A DNA stretch of 64,000 nucleotides from Microvirga pudoricolor (GTDB lineage Bacteria > Pseudomonadota > Alphaproteobacteria > Rhizobiales > Beijerinckiaceae): the NCBI RefSeq assembly GCF_016892705.1, contig NZ_JAFEMB010000001.1, positions 1,845,230-1,909,229 of the forward strand, read 5' to 3'. Position numbers and translations under genes: made by a program. The notes under the pieces were generated by a model. The model was not told the origin of the DNA. It made no database searches and worked only from the letters and a program-made list of their open reading frames with translations. Below are positions 48,397 to 58,291 of the stretch, in pieces (position 1 is the stretch's first letter; each line of letters starts with the position of its first letter).

Positions 48397-50307
48397 ATGA
48401 TGTACCGCCCCGATATCGACGGCCTGCGCGCTGTGGCTGTATTGCCAGTCCTTCTGTATCATGCAGGATTCGCAGTCTTTAGCGGCGGTTTCGTAGGCGT
48501 CGACATTTTCTTCGTTATCTCAGGGTACTTGATCACAAGTATCGTCTATACGGAAATACAAGAAAAGCGCTTTTCTCTACTGTCTTTCTACGAGCGACGT
48601 GCGCGGCGTATTCTCCCGGCACTGACTGTTGTGATTGTGGCGTCGGCCGTCGCGGCGCTTTATTTGCTCGTGCCCGGAGATTTGGTGGCGTTCGGGCGGA
48701 GCCTGATTGCGGTCGTATTGTTCTCGTCGAACATCCTCTTTTGGAGTGAAGCCAACTATTTCGACAGTGCTGCAGAACTCAAGCCGCTGCTCCATACATG
48801 GTCGCTGGCGGTCGAGGAGCAGTTTTACATCGCCCTGCCGTTTCTTTTGATCCTCTGCGCCCGCAAGCGCGTGCCTGTGTCATGGGCGATTCTTGGCTTC
48901 GCCATTGTGTCTTTCGGGGTCAGCATTTGGAGCGTTCGCTACGCCTCGACCGCGGGATTCTACCTGCTGCCGTCCCGGGCTTGGGAGCTGTTGATAGGCT
49001 CCTGTCTCGCCCTCCAGATCGTGCCTCAAGTGCGAAGACCAGGCTTTCGGGAAGCTGCCGCAACTCTCGGCTTGGGGTTTATCCTCGTGGCCGTATTCAT
49101 GTACTCCAAGGAAACGCCCTTTCCGGGCTTGTACGCCCTGCTGCCCTGCTTGGGCGCAGCTCTCATGATCCATGCAGGAACCCACGGAGGGAGCCGCGTT
49201 GGCACGGTTTTGAGTTGGGCTCCGGTCGTGTTCATAGGCAAGATCTCTTACTCGCTCTATCTCTGGCACTGGCCGATCATCGTTTTCGCCAAATATTCTC
49301 TGGCGCGGGATCTCACGGCTCTGGAGGGCTCCGCAGCATTGGGTCTTTCTTTTATGGCCGCCATAGCCTCTTGGGCCTTTATCGAGAGGCCCTTCCGTGA
49401 GCGCCGCTGGTTGGCATCGCAAAAGAAGATCTTCGCGGGCGTCGCGGCGTGCAGTGTCTTTTTGATTGGACTCGGCGGATCTCTTGACGCGACGCGGGGG
49501 CTTCCGCAGCGATTTCCGGCTTTGCCGCAGACGATTGCTGGGCCTGAGCATTGGAACCCGAACACCTGCTTTCTCATCCCGGGAGACGAGTGGAAGCCCG
49601 AGACCTGTACGATCACGGGAGTTCACCCGACCCGCGCTCTCCTTTGGGGAGACTCGCACGCGGCGCATTATGTCCCTGGGTTCATGCATCATCGAGGCGC
49701 TTTTGCCGTCAGTGTCATGCAGTACACGAAATCCTTGTGCCAGCCCGTCTTCAATTTTCCCCTGCCGGCGGAATTGAGGTGCGATTCCTTCAATGATGCG
49801 GTCCCGCGCATCATTGCCGAATATGGAATCAAAACCGTCATCATGTCTGCCGGCTGGGGAACGTATGGCGATCGGAAGCTTTTCGACAAACAGCTCGCTT
49901 ACACGATCGATCAATTGCACAAGCTTGGCGTCAAGGTAGTCTTTATTGCGCGTGGGCCTGTATACAATTTCTTGAGTCCCCTTCATGAGCTGAAAGCAAG
50001 GGGAATCGAAAACCAGATCCCGGCTGATTACTATGCATCAAGTCCGATGACTCCCAGTTTCAATAATCCCTTCCGGAGAGTGGCCGCTAAAGCAGATTAT
50101 TTCTTTGATCCGCTCGAAACAACATGCCGAGTCAAGGAATGTCTCTTCATTTCGAAGGGACGCTTATTAACAATCGACTCCGGACATCTTTCAGTTGATG
50201 GCAGCGCTTACGTTATCGATGAATTCATCAACAAGATGCGCTCTGCCGGCGATCCTGCCGGTCTTTTACAGTCATCGGCAACAGTGATGACAGGGGCAAG
50301 GCCGTAA
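48397..50307 (+). CDS. Membrane acyltransferase with C-terminal SGNH hydrolase domain (OafA/YrhL type)
   Basis: 636 aa. The N-terminal acyltransferase-3 domain has MYRPDIDGLRAVAVLPVLLYHAG (catalytic His), FFVISGYLITSIV and TWSLAVEEQFYIALPF, with about ten to eleven membrane helices to residue 370. The periplasmic SGNH half has ALLWGDSHAAHYVPG (nucleophile Ser) and LTIDSGHLSVDGSAY (Asp/His). It should acetylate an extracytoplasmic polysaccharide or peptidoglycan sugar. Base composition is clearly lower in GC than its neighbours, suggesting transfer. Alternative start ATG 48400 is possible. The gene is alone, without a sugar locus. Confidence 0.92.
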   Translation: MMYRPDIDGLRAVAVLPVLLYHAGFAVFSGGFVGVDIFFVISGYLITSIVYTEIQEKRFSLLSFYERRARRILPALTVVIVASAVAALYLLVPGDLVAFGRSLIAVVLFSSNILFWSEANYFDSAAELKPLLHTWSLAVEEQFYIALPFLLILCARKRVPVSWAILGFAIVSFGVSIWSVRYASTAGFYLLPSRAWELLIGSCLALQIVPQVRRPGFREAAATLGLGFILVAVFMYSKETPFPGLYALLPCLGAALMIHAGTHGGSRVGTVLSWAPVVFIGKISYSLYLWHWPIIVFAKYSLARDLTALEGSAALGLSFMAAIASWAFIERPFRERRWLASQKKIFAGVAACSVFLIGLGGSLDATRGLPQRFPALPQTIAGPEHWNPNTCFLIPGDEWKPETCTITGVHPTRALLWGDSHAAHYVPGFMHHRGAFAVSVMQYTKSLCQPVFNFPLPAELRCDSFNDAVPRIIAEYGIKTVIMSAGWGTYGDRKLFDKQLAYTIDQLHKLGVKVVFIARGPVYNFLSPLHELKARGIENQIPADYYASSPMTPSFNNPFRRVAAKADYFFDPLETTCRVKECLFISKGRLLTIDSGHLSVDGSAYVIDEFINKMRSAGDPAGLLQSSATVMTGARP

Positions 50308-50450
50308 GGCGCCGGACCCCATGTTCAAACGGGCTTCCTGCGTCGAGGGCCCTTCAGAATGCGCAGATGACACCTTCCTCGAACAGGCGCTGAAGGCTGC
50401 CGGTGTGTGGCCGTTTCGTGCGTCGCTGTCGCGAAGCCCCGAGGACTCTC

Positions 50451-50660
50451 TCAAACCGCTGGCGGGCCGCCGAAAGCGTTCGGGCCGGAAGTGCCGCGCC
50501 TGAAATAGATCTCGGTGATCATCCAGATATCGTAGGCCACAAGCGCCAGGATCGCACCGGCGGCCTAGACCGGTTGGATCAGGGCAGGCTTGAGAACGAG
50601 GCGCAGAAATGCCCGTCGACCCGTGCGTCCTCTCCACTGGAACAGGGTAGAAGCGTCCAC
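50451..50660 (-). pseudogene. DUF805 family remnant
   Basis: The minus strand reads LFQWRGRTGRRAFLRLVLKP, then ALIQPV, a TAG stop near 50566, and in the same frame AAGAILALVAYDIWMITEIY, then FRRGTSGPNAFGGPPAV and a stop. The FxGRxxRxxF start and the RGTxGPNxFG end match DUF805 inner-membrane proteins, but the central helices are missing and the frame is interrupted. Left boundary is the stop at 50451; the 5' limit is approximate. Confidence 0.6.
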
Positions 50661-51026
50661 ACATAAGGTTTGCCGCAACAAAAATATCGCTATAACGTAT
50701 TGTAATCTGACAGAATACACCTCACCAATCCAGAAGCTTGAGCTCGGAAGCCTTGAGTTTTTCGCTCGTTTAGGATAAGAGAGGCCCCATCCACGAGTCT
50801 GACGGGTTGCAGAGGGTCGAGGGTGCGTGCTACGCGCCCCTGACGCGTTGCCTGAAGGCTCGCGGACCACGCGTTTTCATTCGTCGACGCTACGCCGGCC
50901 CGCTTTCGAGCGGCATGCCCGGAACAGGGCCCTGAAGGGGCGTTCCTGGCAGCGGCGGTTGAAAACGCACCTGTCACACCAACCGCCGGCGATGCCCCTT
51001 AAAAAGAGGGCCATTCAGGAGAACAT
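50661..51026 (+). promoter_or_regulatory. rpsA leader region
   Basis: No gene is supported in these 366 bases. An AT-rich stretch around 50685-50770 could hold a promoter (TATAAC at 50691), and AGGAGA lies just before the rpsA ATG. The usual upstream neighbour cmk is absent. Confidence 0.35.
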
Positions 51027-52727
51027 ATGTCTGCAGCTTTGCAACAGCCGAGCCGTGAGGATTTCGCGGCCCTGCTCGAAGAGTCCTTCCGCACGTCCGA
51101 GATCAACGAAGGCTCGGTCGTCAAGGGTACCGTGGTCGCGATCGAGAAAGACGTCGCGGTCATCGATATCGGCGCCAAGACCGAAGGTCGCGTCGCCCTG
51201 AAAGAATTCGCCGGCCCCAATCGCGACCAGACGATCAACGTCGGCGATGAGGTCGAGGTCTATGTCGAGCGCATCGAGAACGCGCTGGGCGAAGCCGTCA
51301 TCTCGCGCGACAAGGCTCGCCGCGAGGAAAGCTGGGTCAAGCTCGAGAAGGCGTTCGAAAACGGCGAGCGCGTCAACGGCACGATCTTCAACCAGGTCAA
51401 GGGCGGCTACACGGTCGACCTCGACGGCGCCGTGGCGTTCCTGCCGCGCTCCCAGGTGGACATCCGCCCGGTGCGCGACGTCACCCCGCTCATGGGCGTC
51501 GCCCAGCCGTTCCAGATCCTCAAGATGGACCGCCGCCGCGGCAACATCGTGGTGTCCCGCCGCACGGTTCTCGAAGAGAGCCGCGCCGAGCAGCGCTCCG
51601 AGCTCGTGGCCAATCTCGAAGAGGGTCAGGTCATCGACGGCGTGGTCAAGAACATCACCGAGTACGGCGCGTTCGTTGATCTCGGCGGCATCGACGGCCT
51701 GCTCCACGTCACCGACATGGCATGGCGCCGCGTGAACCATCCGTCCGAGGTGGTGAACATCGGCCAGACGGTGCAGGTCAAGATCATCAAGATCAACCAC
51801 GACACGCACCGCATCTCGCTGGGCATCAAGCAGCTCCTGGCCGATCCGTGGGAGGGCATCGCCGCCCGCTACCCGGTCAACGCCAAGCTCAAGGGCCGCG
51901 TGACGAACATCACCGATTACGGCGCGTTCGTGGAGCTGGAGCCGGGCATCGAAGGCCTGATCCACGTCTCCGAGATGTCCTGGACCAAGAAGAACGTCCA
52001 CCCCGGCAAGATCATCTCGACCAGCCAAGAGGTCGAGGTCGTGATCCTCGAGGTCGACCAGGTGAAGCGCCGCATCTCGCTGGGCCTGAAGCAGACGCTT
52101 CAGAACCCGTGGGAGGCCTTCGCCGAGAAGCATCCGGTCGGGTCCGAGGTCGAGGGCGAGGTCAAGAACAAGACCGAGTTCGGCCTGTTCATCGGCCTCG
52201 AGAACGACGTCGACGGCATGGTGCACCTGTCGGACCTGGACTGGAACCGTCCGGGCGAGCAGGTCATCGACGACTTCAAGAAGGGCGACATGGTGCGCGC
52301 CCAGGTTCTCGACGTGGACGTCGAGAAGGAGCGCATCTCGCTGGGCATCAAGCAGCTCGGCGGCGACCCCTTCGCGGAGGCCGGCGAGTTCAAGAAGGGC
52401 CAGATCGTCACCTGCGAGGTGATCGAGGTGAAGGATGGCGGCATCGACGTGAAGATCGTCGACACCGACCTGACCACCTTCATCAAGCGCAACGAACTGG
52501 CCCGTGACCGTGCCGACCAGCGCCCCGAGCGTTTCGCCGCCGGCGAGAAGGTCGATGCCCGCGTCACGCAGTTCGACCGCAAGGCGCGCCGCGTCACCCT
52601 CTCCATCAAGGCCCTCGAGGTCGCCGAGGAGAAGGAAGCCATGGCGCAGTACGGCTCGGCCGATTCCGGCGCTTCGCTCGGCGACATCCTGGGCGCGGCC
52701 CTCAAGGCCCGCACCGACAAGAAGTAA
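51027..52727 (+). CDS. rpsA: 30S ribosomal protein S1
   Basis: 566 aa with six S1/OB repeats; repeats 3-6 are the most regular (each with YGAFVxLE-type and GLIHVSEMSW-type strands and IxLGIKQ ends). It binds mRNA on the 30S subunit and helps initiate translation. Start supported by AGGAGA. The C-terminus ends QYGSADSGASLGDILGAALK, the usual tail. A strong terminator follows. Confidence 0.98.
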   Translation: MSAALQQPSREDFAALLEESFRTSEINEGSVVKGTVVAIEKDVAVIDIGAKTEGRVALKEFAGPNRDQTINVGDEVEVYVERIENALGEAVISRDKARREESWVKLEKAFENGERVNGTIFNQVKGGYTVDLDGAVAFLPRSQVDIRPVRDVTPLMGVAQPFQILKMDRRRGNIVVSRRTVLEESRAEQRSELVANLEEGQVIDGVVKNITEYGAFVDLGGIDGLLHVTDMAWRRVNHPSEVVNIGQTVQVKIIKINHDTHRISLGIKQLLADPWEGIAARYPVNAKLKGRVTNITDYGAFVELEPGIEGLIHVSEMSWTKKNVHPGKIISTSQEVEVVILEVDQVKRRISLGLKQTLQNPWEAFAEKHPVGSEVEGEVKNKTEFGLFIGLENDVDGMVHLSDLDWNRPGEQVIDDFKKGDMVRAQVLDVDVEKERISLGIKQLGGDPFAEAGEFKKGQIVTCEVIEVKDGGIDVKIVDTDLTTFIKRNELARDRADQRPERFAAGEKVDARVTQFDRKARRVTLSIKALEVAEEKEAMAQYGSADSGASLGDILGAALKARTDKK

Positions 52728-52782
52728 GCAGGGCGGGCCACGGCCCGCTCCTCCGGATTCCGGTCCGGGAACCCCTCAAGGA

Positions 52783-52812
52783 AACCCGCGCGAGCGATCG
52801 CGCGGGTTTTTT
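52783..52812 (+). terminator. Intrinsic terminator of rpsA
   Basis: An 11-base perfect stem (AACCCGCGCGA / TCGCGCGGGTT, loop GCGA) and a T-run, 55 bases past the rpsA stop. Confidence 0.92.
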
Positions 52813-52850
52813 GTTGACGCGCGGCGCCTCCTTCCGGTCCAAGGACGCTC

Positions 52851-53357
52851 ATGCTGCCCCGCTTCCGAACCAAACGGCTTCTCCTGCGGCCGCGCACGAT
52901 GCGGGACTTTGCGGATTGCCTCGCCATGGACCGGGATCCGGACGTGACGCGCCACGTCGCGGGCCCCTGGGGCGATCCGGAGCGGCACGAGCGCTTCCTG
53001 CGGCAGCGGATCCGGGCGGATTTCGGGCCAGGCCTCGGCTATTGGACCGTGGCGACGGAGGGCGCGCCGGACACCTTTCTGGGCTGGGTCATGCTCATCC
53101 CCGAGGACGGGACCGGGCCGGAGGTCGAGATCGGCTGGCGCTTCTGCCGGCGCGCCTGGGGCCGGGGCTACGCGACGGAGGCGGCCCGTCCGGTCCTGGC
53201 GCACGGATTCCGGACCCTGGGACTGGCCCGAATCGTGGCGGCCATCGCGCCGGGCAACGCGGCCTCGATCCGCGTGGCCGAGAAGATCGGGCTGAGGCCC
53301 GCGCCCGGTGGGCAGGCCTATGCCGCCACCTGCGACGACCATGCGGGCCGGGGCTAG
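52851..53357 (+). CDS. GNAT family N-acetyltransferase
   Basis: 168 aa. RimJ/RimL-like opening FRTKRLLLRPRTMRDFADCLAM and acetyl-CoA loop EIGWRFCRRAWGRGYATEAARPVLAHGF near 84-111, then VAAIAPGNAASIRVAEKIGLRP. Likely acetylates an amine of a protein N-terminus or small molecule; the substrate is unknown. It lies between rpsA and sppA. Confidence 0.9.
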   Translation: MLPRFRTKRLLLRPRTMRDFADCLAMDRDPDVTRHVAGPWGDPERHERFLRQRIRADFGPGLGYWTVATEGAPDTFLGWVMLIPEDGTGPEVEIGWRFCRRAWGRGYATEAARPVLAHGFRTLGLARIVAAIAPGNAASIRVAEKIGLRPAPGGQAYAATCDDHAGRG

Positions 53358-53532
53358 GCGCTCCCTTGCCTCCCGGCCCGGCGCCCTATCTCCCTTGAGA
53401 TGCGCGCCTTTTTCCGGCACAGGGGATCGGATCCGATCCTGACGTTGCGGAATTTGGTTCAGCAGAATCAGTTTCCGCACTACGGTGCGCCCCCACAGAT
53501 GTCCGGCCGCGCCGGCCGCCCTTGCTAGAGAC

Positions 53533-54501
53533 ATGCCCATGCTGGATGCCGAAGCCATCGCCGACCGCCGCCGCCTGCGCCGCAAGCTGACCTTCTGGCG
53601 GGTGGCCGGGATCCTGGCGCTCATCCTCGCCGTGGGCGTGGCCGGCTTCTTCGCGGCCGGCCGGCCCGGAGTCGAGCGCGGGCGGGCCCACGTGGCCCGG
53701 ATTCTGGTCAACGGCGTCATCACGGGCAATCAGCGGCTGGCCGACCTGATGCGGGACGTGGGTGAATCCCGCGCCGTGTCCGGGGTGGTGATCTCCATTT
53801 CCAGCCCCGGCGGTACCACCACGGGCTCGGAGGAGCTGTTCCGCAACATCCGGGCGCTCGCCGCCAAGAAGCCCGTCGTGGCCTTCGTGGACGGAACCGC
53901 GGCCTCCGGCGGCTACATCACGGCCATCGCGGCCGACCATATCGTGGCCCGGGATACGTCGCTCGTCGGCTCCATCGGCGTGCTCTTCCAGTACCCCGAC
54001 ATGACCGGCCTTCTCGACCATGTGGGCGTCAAGGTGGAGGCGATCAAATCCGCGCCTCTCAAGGCGGAGCCCAGCGGTTTCCGGCCCACGAGCCCCGAGG
54101 CCCGCGCGGCGCTCCAGGAGGTGGTGAACGATACCTATGCGTGGTTCAAGCGCCTCGTGCAGGAGCGCCGGCGCATGACCGAGGCCGAGCTCGCCACGGT
54201 GTCCACCGGCCAAGTCTTCACGGGCCACCAGGGCGTGCCCCTCAAGCTCGTCGACGCGCTGGGCACCGAACGCGACGCCGTGGCCTGGCTCGAGCGTGAG
54301 AAGGGCGTGCGCCAGGACCTGCCCGTCCGCACCTGGGAGCCGCGGGGCGACCGGGACTTTTCCCTCTTCGCCATGGCGGCCTCGGGAGCCGATCTCTTCG
54401 GTCTGGGAGGGCTTGGAGCGACGTTGCGTCAGGCTTCCGCGGCCGCCGACAAAGCTCGGCTTGACGGTCTCCTGGCCCTCTGGCAACCTACTGAAAAATA
54501 A
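53533..54501 (+). CDS. sppA: Signal peptide peptidase SppA (S49 family)
   Basis: 322 aa. A membrane helix at about 25-45 ([17 protein letters not shown]), then the protease domain: [20 protein letters not shown] (oxyanion region), [24 protein letters not shown] with the nucleophile serine in AASGGY, and [13 protein letters not shown]. The lysine partner lies in the [14 protein letters not shown] region. It degrades cleaved signal peptides in the membrane. The short form contains one catalytic domain. ihfB follows 26 bases on. Confidence 0.93.
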   Translation: MPMLDAEAIADRRRLRRKLTFWRVAGILALILAVGVAGFFAAGRPGVERGRAHVARILVNGVITGNQRLADLMRDVGESRAVSGVVISISSPGGTTTGSEELFRNIRALAAKKPVVAFVDGTAASGGYITAIAADHIVARDTSLVGSIGVLFQYPDMTGLLDHVGVKVEAIKSAPLKAEPSGFRPTSPEARAALQEVVNDTYAWFKRLVQERRRMTEAELATVSTGQVFTGHQGVPLKLVDALGTERDAVAWLEREKGVRQDLPVRTWEPRGDRDFSLFAMAASGADLFGLGGLGATLRQASAAADKARLDGLLALWQPTEK

Positions 54502-54527
54502 AGCTTCATCAAAGATCTAGCCGCCTC

Positions 54528-54827
54528 ATGATCAAATCTGAACTCGTGCTCAAGATCGCTGAGCAAAATCCGCACTTGTACCAACGCGACGTCGAGAACA
54601 TCGTGAACGCGATCCTCGACACCATCGCGGACGCGCTCGCGCGCGGCGACCGGGTCGAATTGCGGGGCTTCGGAGCCTTCGCGGTGAAGAAGCGCGACGC
54701 CCGCACCGGCCGCAACCCCCGCACGGGGGAGGCCGTGTCGGTCGAGGAGAAGGTCGTGCCGGTTTTCAAGACCGGCAAGGAGATGCGCCTGCGGCTGAAC
54801 GCGGGCGCCAAGGCGTCTCTTCGATAA
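54528..54827 (+). CDS. ihfB: Integration host factor subunit beta
   Basis: 99 aa DNA-bending protein. [30 protein letters not shown] dimerisation helices, [15 protein letters not shown] beta saddle, and the intercalating-proline arm tip [15 protein letters not shown] near residue 64. It forms a heterodimer with IHF-alpha. Second gene of the sppA-ihfB-lapA set. Confidence 0.96.
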   Translation: MIKSELVLKIAEQNPHLYQRDVENIVNAILDTIADALARGDRVELRGFGAFAVKKRDARTGRNPRTGEAVSVEEKVVPVFKTGKEMRLRLNAGAKASLR

Positions 54828-54976
54828 AGGCATCCCTTCGCTGACGGCGTCCCAGCACTGAGGACGTCCCTGCGCCGGGCGCGGACGGGCCGGATCCCGC
54901 TCCGGCCGACGCAACCCAAAGCGGCCCTCGGGGCTTGTCCCTGGGCTTCCATGTCAAACCCCCGGAGGGATCTCGC

Positions 54977-55363
54977 ATGATCCGCTTTCTCAAGGCGTTG
55001 ATTCTGCTGCCCATCGCCATCGTGGTCGTGCTGCTGGCGGTGGCGAATCGCGACCCCGTCACCCTGTCGCTCGATCCGTTCTCGGGCGACGTTCCCGAAA
55101 TCGCCTTCCAGCTCCCTCTCTTCGCGGTGATCTTCGCGGCCGTCATGCTGGGCGTCGTGATCGGCGGCGTGGCCGCCTGGCTCGCCCAGGGCAAGCATCG
55201 CCGCGCCCGCCGCCAGTTCCGGCGCGAGGCCAACCATCTACGCCACGAGACCGAGCGCCTGCGCGCGCAGGTGCCGGCCAAGGGGCCAGCTGACGGGCCC
55301 GCCACGGCGTCTCGGGGCTCCGGCAATCTTCCCGCCCTGTCCTCGTCCCAGTCGTCCTTCTAG
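54977..55363 (+). CDS. LapA-family (DUF1049) inner-membrane protein
   Basis: 128 aa with two membrane helices: IRFLKALILLPIAIVVVLLAVANRDPVTLSLDPF (the conserved VANRxPV motif) and LPLFAVIFAAVMLGVVIGGVAAWL. A cytoplasmic arginine-rich coiled tail and a disordered end follow. In other bacteria LapA acts in envelope or LPS assembly with LapB. ATG 54977 follows GGAGG. Confidence 0.88.
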   Translation: MIRFLKALILLPIAIVVVLLAVANRDPVTLSLDPFSGDVPEIAFQLPLFAVIFAAVMLGVVIGGVAAWLAQGKHRRARRQFRREANHLRHETERLRAQVPAKGPADGPATASRGSGNLPALSSSQSSF

Positions 55364-55387
55364 CGACCCCTGTTCCAGAAAGCCGCC

Positions 55388-56326
55388 ATGCACGTCATCA
55401 CGTCCGCCGAGATCGATCGGGTTCTCACCTTCCCGGCCCTGATCGACGCCCTCGCCGAGGCCTTCGCGGGCGACATGGAGACGCCTGTCCGGCATCATCA
55501 CGAGGTCGAACGGGCGGGAGGGCCCGGCACGCTCCTGCTGATGCCGGCCTGGACCGGTCCCGGCGCCCGGGCCGGGTACCTGGGCGTGAAGATCGTGACG
55601 GTCTTTCCCGAGAACGGGACCAAGGGCCTGCCGAGCGTGCTGGGCACCTACCTGCTCATGGACGGCGAGACCGGCCAGCCCCTCGCGGGGCTCGACGGCA
55701 CCCGCCTCACCGTGTGGCGCACCGCCGCGGCATCGGCCCTGGCCGCCCGCCACCTGGCGCGGCCGGACGCCTCCCGGATGGTGATGGTCGGGTCCGGAGC
55801 CCTCGCGCCGTTCCTGATCCGCGCCCATGCGAGCCAACGCCCGATCCGGGACGTGGCCCTATGGAACCGCAACGTCGCCAAGGCCGAGACCCTGGCCGAG
55901 GAGCTGCGCCGGGAGGGCCTGCCGGTGCGGGCCGTGGCGGATCTGGAAGCGGCCGTGCGCGAGGCCGACCTCGTGTCCTGCGCGACCCTGTCCAAGGAGC
56001 CGCTCGTGCGGGGGGACTGGCTCAAGGAGGGAACCCATCTCGATCTCGTGGGCGCCTTCAACCTCTCCATGCGCGAGGCCGACGACGAGGCCCTGCGGCG
56101 GGCGGAGGTTTACGTGGACACCCCGGCCGCCCGGCACGAGGGCGGCGACGTCGCCCTGGCCCTGAAGAGCGGCGCCATCGCCGAGAGCCATGTCAGGGGC
56201 GACCTGTTCAGCCTCTGCCGCGCCCCGGTCCGCCGCAGCCCCGGCGCCATTACGCTGTTCAAGTCCGTGGGAACAGCCCTGGAGGACCTGGCTGCGGCGA
56301 TGCTGGTCTGGCGCAGCCAGCGGTGA
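55388..56326 (+). CDS. Ornithine cyclodeaminase/mu-crystallin family protein
   Basis: 312 aa. Substrate half with VITSAEIDRVLTFPALIDALAEAF and LGVKIVTVFPENGTKGLPSVLGTYLLMDGETGQPLA, Rossmann half with MVMVGSGALAPFLIRAH near 130-146 and LDLVGAFNLSMREADDEAL near 219. Members reduce imines or release ammonia from ornithine with NAD(P)H. The exact substrate is not predictable. It begins 24 bases after the LapA gene and ends 18 bases before trpF. Confidence 0.92.
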   Translation: MHVITSAEIDRVLTFPALIDALAEAFAGDMETPVRHHHEVERAGGPGTLLLMPAWTGPGARAGYLGVKIVTVFPENGTKGLPSVLGTYLLMDGETGQPLAGLDGTRLTVWRTAAASALAARHLARPDASRMVMVGSGALAPFLIRAHASQRPIRDVALWNRNVAKAETLAEELRREGLPVRAVADLEAAVREADLVSCATLSKEPLVRGDWLKEGTHLDLVGAFNLSMREADDEALRRAEVYVDTPAARHEGGDVALALKSGAIAESHVRGDLFSLCRAPVRRSPGAITLFKSVGTALEDLAAAMLVWRSQR

Positions 56327-56344
56327 TCGGCGTAAAAGCCTCCC

Positions 56345-57058
56345 ATGGATCACATCATCAAGATCTGCGGGCTCTCGACCCCTGAAACCCTCGACGCCGC
56401 CCTGGGAGCCGGGGCGGATTGGGTCGGTTTCGTGCGCTTTCCCCGGAGTCCGCGCCACGTGAGCCTGGATTCCGGCCGCGTCCTGTCGGCACAGGCCAGG
56501 GGCCGGGCCCGGCGGGTCCTGCTCCTGGTGGACGCGGACGATGCGGCCATCGCGGAGGCTCTCGAGGCCCTCGATCCCGACCTGCTCCAGCTCCATGGGC
56601 ACGAGACGCCGGAGCGGGTGACGGCGATCCGGGCACGGTTCGGGCGTCCCGTCATGAAGGCCGTGGGGGTGGGCGAGACCGCCGACCTGGAGGCCGTGAC
56701 GCTCTACCGGGCCGTGGCCGACCACGTTCTCCTCGATGCCAAGCCCCCGAAGTCGCCCGATGCCCTGCCGGGCGGCAACGGGCTGCCCTTCGACTGGCGC
56801 CTGCTGGCCGGACTCCGGCCCGGAGACGCACTTGACCCTGGCGGCCCCTTCATGCTGTCAGGAGGACTCCATCCCGGCAACGTCGCCGAGGCCATCGCGC
56901 TCACCCGCCCGCAGGCCGTCGACGTCTCGTCCGGCGTCGAAATCGGGCCGGGCCTCAAGGACCCGGACAGGATCGAGGCTTTCGTGAAGGCCGCGCGGGC
57001 AGCCTTCGCGGCGGCTCCCCCGGCTCCCGTGGCCCAACAGCAAGGCATCCCGTCGTGA
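56345..57058 (+). CDS. trpF: Phosphoribosylanthranilate isomerase
   Basis: 237 aa TIM barrel of tryptophan synthesis. [34 protein letters not shown] gives the catalytic Cys and first loops; [11 protein letters not shown] near 82, [21 protein letters not shown] (general acid Asp) and [12 protein letters not shown] near 177 follow. The C-terminus [19 protein letters not shown] is typical. Its stop overlaps trpB by four bases. Confidence 0.97.
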   Translation: MDHIIKICGLSTPETLDAALGAGADWVGFVRFPRSPRHVSLDSGRVLSAQARGRARRVLLLVDADDAAIAEALEALDPDLLQLHGHETPERVTAIRARFGRPVMKAVGVGETADLEAVTLYRAVADHVLLDAKPPKSPDALPGGNGLPFDWRLLAGLRPGDALDPGGPFMLSGGLHPGNVAEAIALTRPQAVDVSSGVEIGPGLKDPDRIEAFVKAARAAFAAAPPAPVAQQQGIPS

Positions 57059-58272
57059 CAGCGCAGGCACACCCCAACTCCTTCCGCACCGGCCCGGACG
57101 AGCGCGGCCATTTCGGCACCTTCGGCGGACGCTTCGTGGCCGAGACCCTGATGCCGCTGATCCTCGAGCTGGAGAAGGCCTATAACGACGCCAAGGCCGA
57201 CCCGGCCTTCCATGCCGAGATGCGGTCCATGATGACCCATTACATCGGCCGCCCGAGCCCGCTCTATTTCGCCGAGCGGATGACCGAGCATTTCGGGGGG
57301 GCGAAAATCTACTTCAAGCGCGAGGAGCTGAACCACACGGGCGCCCACAAGGTGAACAACGTGCTGGGCCAGATCCTGCTCGCCCGCCGCATGGGCAAGA
57401 AGCGCATCATCGCCGAGACCGGCGCGGGGCAGCACGGGGTCGCGACCGCCACCCTCTGCGCGCGCTACGGCCTGGAATGCATCGTCTACATGGGCGCCGT
57501 GGACGTGGAACGGCAGAAGCCGAACGTGTTCCGCATGAACATGCTGGGCGCCAAGGTCGTCGCGGTGGAATCGGGCACCCGCACCCTCAAGGACGCCATG
57601 AACGAGGCCCTGCGCGACTGGGTCACCAACGTGGCCGACACCTTCTACTGCATCGGCACGGTGGCGGGGCCGCACCCCTATCCGGCCATGGTGCGCGACT
57701 TCCAATGCGTCATCGGCGAGGAGACCCGTGAGCAGATGATGCAGGCGGAAGGCCGCCTGCCGGATTCGCTCGTCGCCTGCATCGGCGGCGGCTCCAACGC
57801 CATGGGACTGTTCCACCCCTTCCTGGACGACCGGAATGTGGAGATCTACGGGGTCGAGGCGGCGGGCCACGGGCTCGACAAGCTCCATGCGGCCTCCCTC
57901 ACGGGCGGGCGTCCGGGCGTGCTGCACGGCAACCGCACCTACCTGCTCATGAACCATGACGGCCAGATCGAGGACGCGCATTCGATCTCGGCGGGCCTGG
58001 ACTATCCCGGCATCGGCCCCGAGCATTCCTGGCTGCACGAGATGGGCCGGGTGACCTACATTTCGGCCACCGACCAGGAGGCGCTCGACGCCTTCCAGCT
58101 CTGCTCGCGCCTGGAGGGCATCCTGCCCGCCCTGGAGCCTGCCCATGCGCTCGCCAAGGTGGCCGAACTCGCGCCGGCCAAGCCCAAGGACCACCTGATG
58201 GTGGTCAATATCAGCGGGCGCGGCGACAAGGACATCCCGCAGATCGCCGAGATCCTGGGAACGCGGCTCTGA
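57055..58272 (+). CDS. trpB: Tryptophan synthase beta chain
   Basis: 405 aa PLP enzyme joining indole and serine. [17 protein letters not shown] opening, PLP lysine in [15 protein letters not shown], catalytic Glu in [15 protein letters not shown], and phosphate loop [18 protein letters not shown] start at 57055 in an overlap with trpF. A reverse-strand ATPase gene separates it from trpA, which is unusual for a TrpAB pair. Confidence 0.98.
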   Translation: MTAQAHPNSFRTGPDERGHFGTFGGRFVAETLMPLILELEKAYNDAKADPAFHAEMRSMMTHYIGRPSPLYFAERMTEHFGGAKIYFKREELNHTGAHKVNNVLGQILLARRMGKKRIIAETGAGQHGVATATLCARYGLECIVYMGAVDVERQKPNVFRMNMLGAKVVAVESGTRTLKDAMNEALRDWVTNVADTFYCIGTVAGPHPYPAMVRDFQCVIGEETREQMMQAEGRLPDSLVACIGGGSNAMGLFHPFLDDRNVEIYGVEAAGHGLDKLHAASLTGGRPGVLHGNRTYLLMNHDGQIEDAHSISAGLDYPGIGPEHSWLHEMGRVTYISATDQEALDAFQLCSRLEGILPALEPAHALAKVAELAPAKPKDHLMVVNISGRGDKDIPQIAEILGTRL

Positions 58273-58291
58273 TCGGGCGCGTTTCGCGCGC

